NCBI GenBank assembly: GCA_019634895.1
Contig: JAHCAM010000010.1
Location: forward strand, 1 to 64,000
Length of the DNA: 64,000 nt
From: Steroidobacteraceae bacterium
GTDB lineage: Bacteria > Pseudomonadota > Gammaproteobacteria > Steroidobacterales > Steroidobacteraceae
Direction: 5' to 3'
Both the position numbers and the translations under genes were made by a program. This document shows, in pieces, positions 7,180 to 16,129 of this stretch; positions within the stretch are counted from its first letter, which is position 1; each line of letters opens with the position of its first letter. Below the pieces are notes generated by a model. That model was not told the origin of the DNA. It was given only the letters and a program-made list of their open reading frames with translations, and ran no database searches.

Positions 7180-8988
7180 TCAGGCGACGCGGTTGCGGCC
7201 GTCGCGCTTGGCGCGGTAGAGCTGCGCGTCCGCGGCTTCCATGAGCGCGGTGCTGTCGGCGCGGCCGTCCCACTGCCACACGCCGATGCTGACGGTCACG
7301 CGCAGCTGCGGATGCACGAAGCGCCACTCGTGCTGCTCGATCGCGCGGCGGATGCGTTCGCAGAACTCGGCGGCCGTTCCCAACGGCATGCCCGGCAGGA
7401 TCATCGCGAACTCCTCGCCGCCGATGCGCGCGACCAGGTCGGTGTCGCGGCACAGCTCGCGCATCAGCGCGGCGCTGCGCTTCAGCGCCTCGTCGCCGAC
7501 CGTGTGCCCGAGCCGGTCGTTGACGACCTTGAAGCGGTCGAGGTCGGCGATGGCGAGCGTCAGCGGCTGGCCGACCGCCTGCGCCACCTCGAACTCGGCG
7601 GCGAGACGCTGCAGGAAGTGGCGGCGGTTGGCGAGGCCGGTCAGCGCGTCCTCGCGCGACTCGCGCTCCAGCGCGCTGCTCTGCTCGCGCAGCGCGGCGA
7701 TCAGGCGCTCCTTGTCGCGGCCGGCCTGCTCCAGCTCCGCGGTGCGCTCGGCGACGCGCTCCTCGAGGCGCAGCCGGTAGTCCTCGAGGTCCTCGAACGC
7801 GCGGGCGTCCGCGATCGCGCCGGCGACGTGCTCGGCCAGGCGCTGCAGCAGGTTGAGGTCCGCCTTCGAGTAGATGCCGGGTTCGGTGTGCTGGACGCTC
7901 AGCAGGCCGGCGACCGCGCCGGCGTGGTGCAGCGGCACCGCCATCACCGATCCCGTCTCCTTGCCGGTGTCGAGCGCGCGCTCGCGCAGCTGCGCAGGCG
8001 CGCGCGGCCAGTCGGACACCAGCAGCGGATCGCCGGTCTCCACCACCCATCCGAACAGGCCTTCATGGATCGGCGCGCGCGCGGCGGGTTGGCGCTCGCC
8101 GCGCACCTCGTGCACGCGGAAGTCGAGGGCGCGCTCCTCGCGGTCCACCAGCACCAGGTAGAACTCGTCGAAGCGGAACAGCGGGCGCATCTCGGCGAGG
8201 ATGCGCTCGCCGAGCTCGTCCATGCGCCGGGCGCCGTGCAGCGCGCCGCCGGCCTTGAACAGGCGGGCCAGCGGGCTGCGCTCGGCGTCCTCGGCGGTGA
8301 GCACGCGGCCGATGCCGCTGAAGCTCAGCACGAACACCACCATGAGCGCCACGAACAGCGCGAAGGTGGCCGGGTCGCGGGCGTTGTAGAGCACCGCCGC
8401 CAGCACGCCGGCCGGCACGAAGATCAGGTCCATGACCGAGTAGACCGGCTTGATCAGCGCGCGCACGTCGCGCCGGTCGAACTTGTAGAACAGCGCCATG
8501 GACGCGACGTTCACCGCCTGCGCCGCGAGCGCCATCGCGGCGAGCGGCAGCAGGTCGGCGGCGCCGAAGCCGTCGAGGGGATGGCGGCCGCCGGCCGCTA
8601 GATAGGCGTAGCCGCCCGCGAGCAGCATCAGCGCAGTCATGGCGGCGTTGTGGACGGCGCGGATCCAGGCGACGGTCAGCGAGCCCTGGCTGTAGCCGCG
8701 GTTCAGCATTGGCCACAGCAGCGACGCGACCGCGCAGATGATCGCGGCGACCGGCGGGCTGAACACCAGCAGCAGGCCGATCTGCGGCAGGCGCTCCATC
8801 GAGGTGAGCCCGACCCAGGGCGTGGGGATGCCGAACTGGAACACGAACAGGTTGAAGCCGACGCACAGCGCCGCGATCCACAGCGCCGGGAAGTCGGCCG
8901 CCTGCGCCAGCTCCCAGGCCAGCCAGCTGCCGGTCGCGGCCGCGAGCAGCAGGCTGTAGGTCGCGAGCGGGCGGTAGCGGGGGATCAT
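7180..8988 (-). CDS. membrane-bound GAF-GGDEF diguanylate cyclase
   Basis: A 602-residue protein that should make cyclic di-GMP. The N-terminal 225 or so residues hold about seven hydrophobic segments (MASE-like sensor). A GAF domain covers about residues 245-395 (SVMAVPLHHAGAVAGLLSVQ), and a coiled coil (LEERVAERTAELEQAGRDKERLIAALREQ) links to the GGDEF domain, about residues 430-600. The active site is GGEEF at 523-527, and the product-inhibition site RDTD sits at 514-517, exactly five residues before it. The enzyme is therefore predicted active and feedback-inhibited. It is transcribed divergently from the oxygenase gene at 9046. The GAF ligand is unknown. Confidence 0.93.
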   Translation of the reverse strand: MIPRYRPLATYSLLLAAATGSWLAWELAQAADFPALWIAALCVGFNLFVFQFGIPTPWVGLTSMERLPQIGLLLVFSPPVAAIICAVASLLWPMLNRGYSQGSLTVAWIRAVHNAAMTALMLLAGGYAYLAAGGRHPLDGFGAADLLPLAAMALAAQAVNVASMALFYKFDRRDVRALIKPVYSVMDLIFVPAGVLAAVLYNARDPATFALFVALMVVFVLSFSGIGRVLTAEDAERSPLARLFKAGGALHGARRMDELGERILAEMRPLFRFDEFYLVLVDREERALDFRVHEVRGERQPAARAPIHEGLFGWVVETGDPLLVSDWPRAPAQLRERALDTGKETGSVMAVPLHHAGAVAGLLSVQHTEPGIYSKADLNLLQRLAEHVAGAIADARAFEDLEDYRLRLEERVAERTAELEQAGRDKERLIAALREQSSALERESREDALTGLANRRHFLQRLAAEFEVAQAVGQPLTLAIADLDRFKVVNDRLGHTVGDEALKRSAALMRELCRDTDLVARIGGEEFAMILPGMPLGTAAEFCERIRRAIEQHEWRFVHPQLRVTVSIGVWQWDGRADSTALMEAADAQLYRAKRDGRNRVA

Positions 8989-9045
8989 TTCCGGGGCAGT
9001 ATAAGCGTCGCAAGGGCCGGAAAACGTTTACCATTCGGCATTCCC

Positions 9046-9780
9046 ATGCTGCCCCTGCGCCTCAACCCCGACCTCGACACCGAGCGCCTGGCGCGCGAGT
9101 ACGCCGAGCGCAAATGCGTGCAGATCCCGGGTTTCCTCGAGGAGGCCTCGGCGGCGCAGCTGGAGGCCGTGATCCCGAGCCTGCCGTGGCGGCTGATCCT
9201 GCAGGACGACACGATCAGCAACCTGTACCTGACGCGCGAGGAATTCTCGGCCAAGCCGCCGGAGGAGCAGCGCCGGCTGATGGAGGGCATGCAGCGGCGC
9301 GCGGCGCAGGGCATCGGCCACCTGTACCTGGTGTACCCGATGATCAACGCGGCGCTGTTCGGCTGGGACGCGGGACACCCGATCCACGAGCTGACCGAGT
9401 TCCTGAACTCGAAGCCGGTGATCGAGTTCGCGCGCGCGATCTCGGGCAAGCCCGGCATCACCAAGCTCGACGCGCACGCCTCCTGCTTCCTGCCGGGTCA
9501 TTACCTGAACTCGCACGTGGACGACGGCGAGATCGACGAGCGGCAGGTGGCCTACACGATCGGCTTCACGCGCGGCTGGAAATCCGACTGGGGCGGCATG
9601 CTGCTGGTCTGGGACGAGCGCGGCGACGTGCGCTTCGGCCGCTGCCCGAGCTTCAACACCATGACCGTGTTCGACGGCCGCATTCCGCACTCGGTCTCGG
9701 CGATCGCGCCGTTCGCGCCGAAGCCGCGCTACACGGTGGCCGGCTGGTTCCGGGACGACCCGCCGGTGGGGAAGAAATAA
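9046..9780 (+). CDS. 2-oxoglutarate/Fe(II)-dependent oxygenase
   Basis: A 244-residue protein read from the ATG at 9046; the frame is open further upstream but that part is antisense to the GGDEF gene. The jelly-roll metal site is complete: H157-V-D159 and distal H215, with R228 (PRYTVAGWFR) placed to bind 2-oxoglutarate. The N-terminal part (IPGFLEEASAAQLEAVIPSLPW) matches the prolyl-4-hydroxylase-like group. The family hydroxylates proteins or small molecules; the substrate here is unknown. It lies between a GGDEF gene and an amino-acid permease, with no obvious operon link to either. Confidence 0.88.
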   Translation: MLPLRLNPDLDTERLAREYAERKCVQIPGFLEEASAAQLEAVIPSLPWRLILQDDTISNLYLTREEFSAKPPEEQRRLMEGMQRRAAQGIGHLYLVYPMINAALFGWDAGHPIHELTEFLNSKPVIEFARAISGKPGITKLDAHASCFLPGHYLNSHVDDGEIDERQVAYTIGFTRGWKSDWGGMLLVWDERGDVRFGRCPSFNTMTVFDGRIPHSVSAIAPFAPKPRYTVAGWFRDDPPVGKK

Positions 9781-9836
9781 TTGGGACGCGTCCCATTAAG
9801 CCATTCAGGAAGTCAAATGGGGTGCGTCCCCATTAA
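9781..9836. repeat. dispersed palindromic repeat (GGACGCGTCC family)
   Basis: The core GGACGCGTCC at 9784-9793 begins right after the oxygenase stop codon, and a related inverted unit (GGGGTGCGTCCCC) lies at 9819-9831, about 25 bases further on. It sits between two genes read in the same direction and so may end or dampen transcription into the permease gene. Confidence 0.75.
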
Positions 9837-9860
9837 ATTGCTTTGATATGCTCCGGCGGC

Positions 9861-11249
9861 ATGACCGAGCTGCGCCGCGACCTCACCCTGACCCACGGCA
9901 TCGCGATCGTCGTCGGCATCACGATCGGCACCGGCATCTTCCTCAAGTCCGCGCCCATGGCGCAGGCGGTCGGCTCGCCGTTCTGGGTCATGGCGGCGTG
10001 GGTGGTGGCGGGGCTGGTCGCGATCCTGGGCGCGCTGTGCTTCGCGGAGCTCGGCACGCTGATCCCGCGCGCCGGCGGCGAGTATCAGTATGTGCGCGCC
10101 GCCTTCGGCGACCTGCCCGGCTTCCTCTACGTGTGCATGAGCTTCATCGTCGGCGCGGCGAGCTTCGCGGCCTACGGCGCGGCGTTCTCGATCTTCCTGT
10201 CCGACATCGTCACCCTGCCGGGACCGTGGATCGAGCGCACGTTCGCGCTCTTCGGCCAGGACGTGAACTGGCAGTTCGGGCTGCGGCAGGCGATCGGCAT
10301 CGCGGTCATCGCCATTTTCACGGTGGTGAACCTCGCGGGCGTCGCCTTCGGCGGACGGGTGCAGACCTTCCTGACCTCGCTCAAGGTGCTGGCGCTCATC
10401 GGGCTGATCGGCGGCGTGTTCCTGTTCTCGGAGGACGCGGGCGTGGCGGCGGCCGCGGCGGCGCCGGTCGAAACGGCGGGCCCGGCGTTCGGCGTGAGCG
10501 CCTTCGGCTTCGCCATGCTGGCGGCGCTGTGGGCCTACAGCGGCTGGCAGTACCTGCCGATGACCGCGGCGGAGGTGCGCGACCCGGACCGCAACGTGCC
10601 GCGCGCGGTGATCGGCGGCGGGCTCCTGGTGGTGGCGCTCTACCTGCTGGTCAACTCGGCGTATTTCTTCGCGCTGCCGTTCGACCAGGTCGCGACGTCG
10701 AGTTCGACGCTCTACCCGAACGCGCCGGCGGTCGGCGTGCTGGCGGCGGAGACTTTCCTGGGGCCGAAGGCGATCTCGCTTGCGGCGCTGATCCTGCTGG
10801 TCTCGACGGTCGGCTCGCTGAACGGCGTGATGCTGACGCGCGCGCGCGTGCCGTACGCAGCCGCCCGCGACGGTCTGTTCTTCAAGGTCTTCGCCCGGCT
10901 GTCGCCGGGTGCGAGCGTGCCGGCGGCCTCGGTGCTGGCGCACGGCATCTTCGCGGCGCTGCTGGCGGCCAGCGGCACCTTCGACCAGCTCACCAACCTG
11001 GCAACGCTCAACTTCGTGCTGTTCTGGGCGCTGTCGGGGATCGCGCTGATGGTGCTGAGGCGGAAGATGGCGGATGCGCCGCGGCCGTACCGCGTGCCGC
11101 TGTACCCGCTGGTGCCGCTGGCTTTCGTGCTGATCATGGCGGGCGTGCTGGCGAGCACCGCGGTCGAGAGCCCGGCGGAGGCGGGGGCGGCGCTCCTGCT
11201 GCTGCTCGGCATCGGCCTGCCGCTGTATCCTTTCTTCCGGCGACGTTGA
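9861..11249 (+). CDS. APC superfamily amino-acid permease
   Basis: A 462-residue inner-membrane transporter read from the ATG at 9861. It opens with the APC signature (GIAIVVGITIGTGIFLKSAP) in the first membrane segment and shows about twelve hydrophobic segments. Conserved features include PRAGGEYQYVRAAFG after segment 2 and FGFAMLAALWAYSGWQYLPMTAAEVRDPDRNVPRAV around segment 6. This is the LAT/serine-threonine exchanger-like group of amino-acid transporters. The substrate cannot be told from sequence. No amino-acid catabolic genes are next to it. Confidence 0.9.
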   Translation: MTELRRDLTLTHGIAIVVGITIGTGIFLKSAPMAQAVGSPFWVMAAWVVAGLVAILGALCFAELGTLIPRAGGEYQYVRAAFGDLPGFLYVCMSFIVGAASFAAYGAAFSIFLSDIVTLPGPWIERTFALFGQDVNWQFGLRQAIGIAVIAIFTVVNLAGVAFGGRVQTFLTSLKVLALIGLIGGVFLFSEDAGVAAAAAAPVETAGPAFGVSAFGFAMLAALWAYSGWQYLPMTAAEVRDPDRNVPRAVIGGGLLVVALYLLVNSAYFFALPFDQVATSSSTLYPNAPAVGVLAAETFLGPKAISLAALILLVSTVGSLNGVMLTRARVPYAAARDGLFFKVFARLSPGASVPAASVLAHGIFAALLAASGTFDQLTNLATLNFVLFWALSGIALMVLRRKMADAPRPYRVPLYPLVPLAFVLIMAGVLASTAVESPAEAGAALLLLLGIGLPLYPFFRRR

Positions 11250-11251
11250 TT

Positions 11252-11297
11252 CGGGACGGACACCGATTGCCGGGCGGTAACTGGTGTCTGTCCCCAT
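11252..11297. repeat. inverted repeat GGGACGGACACC / GGTGTCTGTCCCC
   Basis: Twelve-base arms at about 11253-11264 and 11283-11294 with one G-T mismatch and an 18-base loop lie between the permease stop and the OmpA-like gene. It resembles a variant of the dispersed repeat family and could fold as a hairpin. Confidence 0.6.
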
Positions 11298-11313
11298 TCA
11301 GGGAGACGGCTTC

Positions 11314-12723
11314 ATGAAGCGGTGGATTCGCGCGATGGGATTGGTGCTGGCGCAGGCCTGCGTGCTGGCCGGTCCGGCCGCCGCGCAGCAACTCGAGCGC
11401 GACGTCGCGGTGCTGAGCGCGGACGTCGAGGGCCGGCTCGAGGGCTTCAGCTACCAGCAAGGGCCGGTGTCCAGGCTCGAGTTCTACGGCTCCTCGCTCG
11501 CGCTCGCGGCCAAGGGCGACGCCAAAGTCAAGTTCCAGGGCGGCCGCGCGCGCGTGGACGTGAGCGTGCGCGGGCTGCCGAACCCCTGGGCGCTCGGGCC
11601 GTTCTCGACCTACGTGCTCTGGGCGGTGACCGCGGACGGCCGCGCCAACAACCTCGGCTCGATCGCGCTGACGGAAGGCCGCGGGCAGCTGGCGGCGACC
11701 ACGCCGCTGTCGCAGTTCGCGCTGATCGTGAGCGCCGAGCCGCACTTCGCGGTGACCGCGCCCAGCAAGTATGTCGTGCTGCGCAACCTCGGCAAGTACG
11801 TGCGCGGGCAGAAGGTGATGATCGCGGGACTGACGGAGCGCATCGACTACGCGAACCTCGCGCCGCGCCCGATCGATCCGCGCGCGAAGCTGCCGATGGA
11901 CCTGATCCAGGCGCGTTACGCGCTCGACATCGCCCGCGGCGCGGAGGCCGACAAGTATGCGTCCGGCGAGTTCGCGAAGGCCGAGGAGCTTCTGGCCAGG
12001 GCCGAGGCCGCGCAGGCCAGCAAGAAGTACGCCATCCGCAAGACCGCGCCGCTGCTGGCGCGCGAGGCCGTGCAGTCCGGCGAGGACGCGCGCCGGCGCT
12101 CGATCCTGGGCCGGCAGGACGCCGATGCTGCCGCATTGGCTGCAGCCGAGGCCGCGAAGCGCGAGGAGGCGGCCGCGGCCGCGCGGCGCGACGCGGAGGA
12201 GAAGGCCCGCATCGAAGCGCTGGCGGCAGCCGAGGAAGCGAAGCGGCGGCAGATGCTGGCGGCGGAACAGGCGGCCCGCGAGGCGGCGGCGGAGGCGCAG
12301 CGCCAGGCGCGCGCGGACCTGGTCGCGCGCCTGAATCGCGCGCTGCCGACGCGCGAGACCGACCGCGGCATCGTCGCCGAGATCGCGGGCGTGCAGTTCG
12401 CCACCGGCGCCGCGACGCTGAACGCGGGCGCGCGCGAGGCGCTGGCGCGCTTCGCGGGCATCGTGGTGGTGTATCCGTCGCTCTCCTTCCGCATCGAGGG
12501 ACACACCGACAGCACCGGCAGCTACGAAACCAACCAGGCGCTGTCGCTGGCGCGCGCCGTGAGCGTGCGCGACTACCTCGTCGCGCAGGGCGTGGATGCG
12601 GCGTCCATCGCGGTCGAGGGGCTCGGACCCGACCGCCCGGTCGCCGACAACGAGACCGGCGAAGGGCGGGCGCGCAACCGGCGCGTGGAGATCATCCTGA
12701 GCGGCGACCTGATCACGGAATAA
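11314..12723 (+). CDS. exported OmpA-family protein with coiled-coil spacer
   Basis: A 469-residue protein read from the ATG at 11314 (MKRWIRAMGL), with a signal peptide ending near PAAAQQ. Residues 25-180 form an N-terminal beta-rich domain of unknown family. A long Ala/Glu/Arg-rich helical coiled coil spans about 190-330 (AAEAAKREEAAAAARRDAEEKARIE). The C-terminal 110 residues are an OmpA-like peptidoglycan-binding domain (FRIEGHTDSTGSYETNQALSLARA, GLGPDRPVADNETGEGRARNRRVEI). It probably tethers an envelope structure to the cell wall. It converges on the DUF6351-like gene through a perfect repeat. Confidence 0.85.
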   Translation: MKRWIRAMGLVLAQACVLAGPAAAQQLERDVAVLSADVEGRLEGFSYQQGPVSRLEFYGSSLALAAKGDAKVKFQGGRARVDVSVRGLPNPWALGPFSTYVLWAVTADGRANNLGSIALTEGRGQLAATTPLSQFALIVSAEPHFAVTAPSKYVVLRNLGKYVRGQKVMIAGLTERIDYANLAPRPIDPRAKLPMDLIQARYALDIARGAEADKYASGEFAKAEELLARAEAAQASKKYAIRKTAPLLAREAVQSGEDARRRSILGRQDADAAALAAAEAAKREEAAAAARRDAEEKARIEALAAAEEAKRRQMLAAEQAAREAAAEAQRQARADLVARLNRALPTRETDRGIVAEIAGVQFATGAATLNAGAREALARFAGIVVVYPSLSFRIEGHTDSTGSYETNQALSLARAVSVRDYLVAQGVDAASIAVEGLGPDRPVADNETGEGRARNRRVEIILSGDLITE

Positions 12724-12764
12724 AGGGGACGCGTCCAATTAATAATTGGACGCGTCCCCTTTAA
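12721..12764. repeat. near-perfect inverted repeat pair (GGACGCGTCC family), likely bidirectional terminator
   Basis: Two GGACGCGTCC cores (12727-12736 and 12748-12757) flanked by AAAGG and CCTTT form an almost perfect 43-base palindrome, and the left arm contains the TAA of the OmpA-like gene. Convergent genes on both sides and A/T runs at the arm ends suggest that it stops transcription from both directions. Confidence 0.8.
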
Positions 12765-12765
12765 C

Positions 12766-15084
12766 TCACCACTCCGGCGGCAGGCCGGCGTCGGGCTGGC
12801 TGTAGTCGCACACGCCCTGCGGGAAGATGGCGGCGAGCGCGGCCTGCTGCGCCGCATCCGGCACCCACACGCCGTAGAGGCCGCGGCTGATCGCGGTGCC
12901 GACCGGGATCAGCCGGCACTTGAACAGGCTCTGCTCGAACGGTCCGCCCGCCACGCGGCGCGAGGTGCTGAAGATCTGGAACTGCGAGGTGCAGGCGCCT
13001 GGCGGGCCGCCGTCCAGCACGCCGTCCCAGACGCCGGCGCCGCGCGCGATCTCCGCGCCCGCCTGGTCGAAGCAGCGGTCCACCGCGCGCGCCGGCCGGT
13101 TGCCGGCCGCGCCGGCCGCCGGGTTGGCGCGGATGTTGGCCATCCACTGGTCCATGACCTCGAGCGCCTCCGGCGTCTGGTCGAAGCGCACCGCCGGGTT
13201 GACGACATCGGTGAACCAGATCACCTGGTTGCCGGCGTCGCCGTCGGCATTCAGCATGCGCTGGCGCGCCGCGAACGACTGGTGCGAGTTGTGCATGTCG
13301 AGCTCGTCCTCGAGGTAGTGGCGCCAGTCGATGATCGGGATGTCGATGTCGCCCATGAACACCAGGCCGCTGCGGTAGACCGCGCGCATCGCCTCGAGGT
13401 CGCCGGCGGTGCGCGGCGCGGGGGCCAGCGGGTTGACGCTGAAGTTCTGGTTGCGCGCGCTCCAGGGGTCGAAGTTCGCGACCGTGTGCGGCGGCAGGAA
13501 CGGCGAGCCTTCCTGCACCATCGCGGACTGCGGCTTCCAGCCGCCGACCGCGCCGTTGACCATGAGGAACTCCGCCGGCGTGATCTGCCCGGTCGCGACG
13601 GAGCGCAGGCCGTACTGCACGCCGACGTTGTCCCAGTAGGAGCGCGCGTAGCCGTCCGCGCCGCGCCCGACGATGTTGACGATGTCCTCGAAGTGGGTCC
13701 AGTGGACCGCCGCGATCGCGGCCAGCGGCTCGAACAGGTTCATGTTCGCCGCCTGCCCGAAGCGCGGGTTGAGCGCCAGCGGCGACAGGCCGCGCCAGCC
13801 GGCGATGCACTCGCTGATGCCCGGGGCGCCGCCGCGATACGGGTTCGGCAGCACGTTGCTCGCGTTCATGCCTTCGAGCAGCGTGCGGTTGGTCCAGGTG
13901 GACCAGCGCGGGTTGGCCCCGTCCAGCGCGTCCATGTAGAACTCGAGCAGCTCGCAGTCGCCGACGTGCACCGCCTGCGTGACCATGTCGGGATAGGAGT
14001 ACTGCGGGATGCCCGCGTCCAGCAGGCCGGGATGGTTCTGCGCGTACACGTACTGCTGGATCGCGCCGCCGGAGCCGCCCACCGCGACCGTGTACAGCGG
14101 CAGGTCGTAGAGCTCGATGAAGCGCTCCTTCACCATCAGCGCGGTCTCGCCGCCGAGCTGCAGGTTGTAATGCGTGTTGGTGCGCGTGCCGGAGGAGTAG
14201 AGGATGGCGTAGCCGCGCGCGAGGCCGACGTCGTACAGCGCGCCGGAATTGCTGAGCGCGCCCTGGGTGCGCCCGATCGCCACGCCGCCGTCGAAGCGGA
14301 AGATCACGCGGCCGTTCCAGGCGTCGCGGCTGAGCGTGGCCGCGTCCGCGTCGCCGGGCGCGAGCATGGCGATGCTGTACAGGAAGCGGTTGATGGTGCC
14401 GCGCTCCCAGCGGACGATGAAGTCCACGGTCTTGCCGTCGATCGTGGTGGTCTGCGCCATGTCGGCGGGGCGCGCCTGCCCCGGCGTGTAGGGCGCGAAG
14501 GCGCCGCCGGTGGTGCGGTAGCGATACACGACCTGCGTCGGCGCCGAGCAATTGCGGCTGAAGCCGACGAGGTTGCCGGTGGCGTCGAACACGCGGGTGC
14601 CGGTCGCCGGGTCGTCCGGGATCGGCTGGCCGAGGCCCTGCGTCATGGTGGTGCAGACGAACGGATACTGGTGCGGGCCGGAGAAGACCGGGCCGGTAAT
14701 CGGATGGTTGGTGAGCGTCATGGCGACCGGAGCCGGGCGGCCGCCGCCCTGGCCATTGGCCTTGACGCGCAGGCTGTTGGCGCCGAGCGCGAGGCCGTCG
14801 ATCACGCCGGTGAGGCGGCGCGTGCCGGGGATCACGCTGAAATCGGCGCGGCGGTCGTGGCCGTTCACCCAGACCTCGACCTGGTGCAGCGGCACCGTGC
14901 GCGGCACGTCGATGTGCAGGCGCGCATCGCCGCCGGTGACCTGGTGGGGCGCGGAGGACACCACGCGGACGGCGAATTCGTCGCTCGCCGGGTTGTTGAC
15001 GGCCTTGGGCGGCGGCGCCGCGCCGGCGTGAATGGCGAAGAAACCGGCGGTGCTGGCGACCGCAGCCAGGATCGTGATCTTCAT
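12766..15084 (-). CDS. secreted DUF6351-like alpha/beta-hydrolase-type protein
   Basis: A 772-residue exported protein with a signal peptide (ILAAVASTAGFFAIHAGAA). Residues 35-125 form an immunoglobulin-like domain (VRVVSSAPHQVTGGDARLHIDVP). The large central region has a nucleophile-elbow-like VAVGGSGGAIQQY (about residues 336-348) and an ADMAQTTTIDGKTVDFIVRWERGTINR block typical of DUF6351. Several Cys may form disulfides in the periplasm or outside the cell. This group is related in outline to tannase and PHB-depolymerase-like hydrolases. A link to PHA breakdown would be attractive given the phaC locus, but it is not supported by proximity. Confidence 0.75.
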   Translation of the reverse strand: MKITILAAVASTAGFFAIHAGAAPPPKAVNNPASDEFAVRVVSSAPHQVTGGDARLHIDVPRTVPLHQVEVWVNGHDRRADFSVIPGTRRLTGVIDGLALGANSLRVKANGQGGGRPAPVAMTLTNHPITGPVFSGPHQYPFVCTTMTQGLGQPIPDDPATGTRVFDATGNLVGFSRNCSAPTQVVYRYRTTGGAFAPYTPGQARPADMAQTTTIDGKTVDFIVRWERGTINRFLYSIAMLAPGDADAATLSRDAWNGRVIFRFDGGVAIGRTQGALSNSGALYDVGLARGYAILYSSGTRTNTHYNLQLGGETALMVKERFIELYDLPLYTVAVGGSGGAIQQYVYAQNHPGLLDAGIPQYSYPDMVTQAVHVGDCELLEFYMDALDGANPRWSTWTNRTLLEGMNASNVLPNPYRGGAPGISECIAGWRGLSPLALNPRFGQAANMNLFEPLAAIAAVHWTHFEDIVNIVGRGADGYARSYWDNVGVQYGLRSVATGQITPAEFLMVNGAVGGWKPQSAMVQEGSPFLPPHTVANFDPWSARNQNFSVNPLAPAPRTAGDLEAMRAVYRSGLVFMGDIDIPIIDWRHYLEDELDMHNSHQSFAARQRMLNADGDAGNQVIWFTDVVNPAVRFDQTPEALEVMDQWMANIRANPAAGAAGNRPARAVDRCFDQAGAEIARGAGVWDGVLDGGPPGACTSQFQIFSTSRRVAGGPFEQSLFKCRLIPVGTAISRGLYGVWVPDAAQQAALAAIFPQGVCDYSQPDAGLPPEW

Positions 15085-15151
15085 GTTTCCCCCTCGCCCC
15101 GGGCGGCAGATTCTTGTCGTGCCCGGATCAGCGAATCATACGACTGTCGAG

Positions 15152-15236
15152 GAAAAAGGGGACAGGCACCTTTTTTGGCAGTGCAGAAAAGGCGCCGGAC
15201 ACCTTTTCAACTGTTAAATGGGGTGCGTCCCCGTTT
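15152..15236. repeat. mixed repeat block (GGGGACAGGCACC and GGGGTGCGTCCCC units)
   Basis: Three short dispersed-repeat-like units follow each other: AAAAAGGGGACAGGCACC with a T run near 15155, AAAAGGCGCCGGACACC with a T run near 15187, and GGGGTGCGTCCCC near 15219. They fill most of the 158-base gap between the DUF6351-like gene start and the lipoprotein stop at 15243. Confidence 0.6.
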
Positions 15237-15242
15237 GCAGGG

Positions 15243-16088
15243 TCAGTCTTTCTTGAGGACCGCGGTTTCGACGAAGCCGCGCCGGCAGGCGTTGCAGGGC
15301 GAGACGAACTGGTACGAACCGACGCGCGCGCTGCCGAGCACGACCACGGTGGTGCCCTCCGGGTATTCGTCGAGCACCGGCGCGGTCTTGCTCGGCGCCG
15401 TGCGCACGGCGGTGTCCGCGGTCAGCGTCCACAACCCGCCCGGCAGCACGTCCACCACATGGCCGCGGAAGTTGATCCAGGTGCGCTCGTAGCTCGAGCC
15501 CTTCCATTCGTAGTGCGTGAGCTCGGTGCACGGCCGCTCGCCGAGGCAGCCGCCGCGCAATGTCGCGTGCTCGCCCTGCCTGGCCGGCAGCAACTCGATC
15601 TTCGGCGCGTCGTCGGCGTTGATCGCGCCGATCTCGACCCAGGCGTCGCCGCGCGGCGCATAGAGGAAGTAGGGACAGCCGAGGCTGCCGCAGGAGAACA
15701 CGGACGGCGCGCCGTAGCAGATGAAGTTCTCGGTGAGATCCACCAGCACCTCGGACTGGCCGTCGGCGTTGGCGTCCAGCGCCCAGGCTTCCGGCTCCTC
15801 GTTCGCCTGCAGCGAGCCGCCGGACATGGCGCACTGCTGCACCATCCCGTCGAGCACCAGCAGGATGTAGGTCGGGCACTGGCTGTCCTCGACGTCGGCG
15901 GCCGCCGCCTGCTCCTCGAGGCAGAGGGCGAGCGGCAGGTTGCGCGTCAGTGTCGCGGTCGAGGCCGCCGGCACGTTCAATGCGGCGGCCTTTGCCTTCG
16001 CGGTCCTTTCCGCAGGCGTGGCAGCCTGGTCCTGGCCGCAGCCGGCGAGGGCGAGGACAACGGACAGGGCGAGAATTACCCGGCGCAT
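15243..16088 (-). CDS. Cys-rich lipoprotein of unknown function
   Basis: A 281-residue protein read from the ATG at 16088, with a lipoprotein signal peptide (LSVVLALAGCGQ; lipid-modified Cys about residue 17). The mature protein has at least nine Cys (CLEEQ, CPTY, CAMS, CYGAP, CGSLGCP, CLGERPC, CNAC), suggesting disulfides. The C-terminal part (VRTAPSKTAPVLDEYPEGTTVVVLGSARVGSY) resembles a bacterial SH3-like domain that binds cell wall. It follows another lipoprotein gene by 41 bases, with a repeat element between them, and the two may be cotranscribed. No enzyme motif was seen. Confidence 0.7.
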   Translation of the reverse strand: MRRVILALSVVLALAGCGQDQAATPAERTAKAKAAALNVPAASTATLTRNLPLALCLEEQAAAADVEDSQCPTYILLVLDGMVQQCAMSGGSLQANEEPEAWALDANADGQSEVLVDLTENFICYGAPSVFSCGSLGCPYFLYAPRGDAWVEIGAINADDAPKIELLPARQGEHATLRGGCLGERPCTELTHYEWKGSSYERTWINFRGHVVDVLPGGLWTLTADTAVRTAPSKTAPVLDEYPEGTTVVVLGSARVGSYQFVSPCNACRRGFVETAVLKKD

Positions 16089-16100
16089 GGAAACCCTCCG

Positions 16101-16127
16101 AAATCCGCGAATCCGCGACCCGGCACC
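16101..16127. repeat. 27-bp dispersed element ending in GACCCGGCACC
   Basis: This 27-base sequence (AAATCCGCGAATCCGCG followed by ACCCGGCACC) is identical to 26421-26447 inside the porin gene and closely related to the arms of the inverted repeat at 21313-21376. Here it lies between two lipoprotein genes. Confidence 0.75.
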
Positions 16128-16129
16128 GT

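Noticed and set aside
12766-15084. A link between the DUF6351-like hydrolase and PHA breakdown
   Set aside because: The protein has a GxSGG elbow but no depolymerase substrate-binding domain was seen, and it lies about 38 kb from the pha genes.
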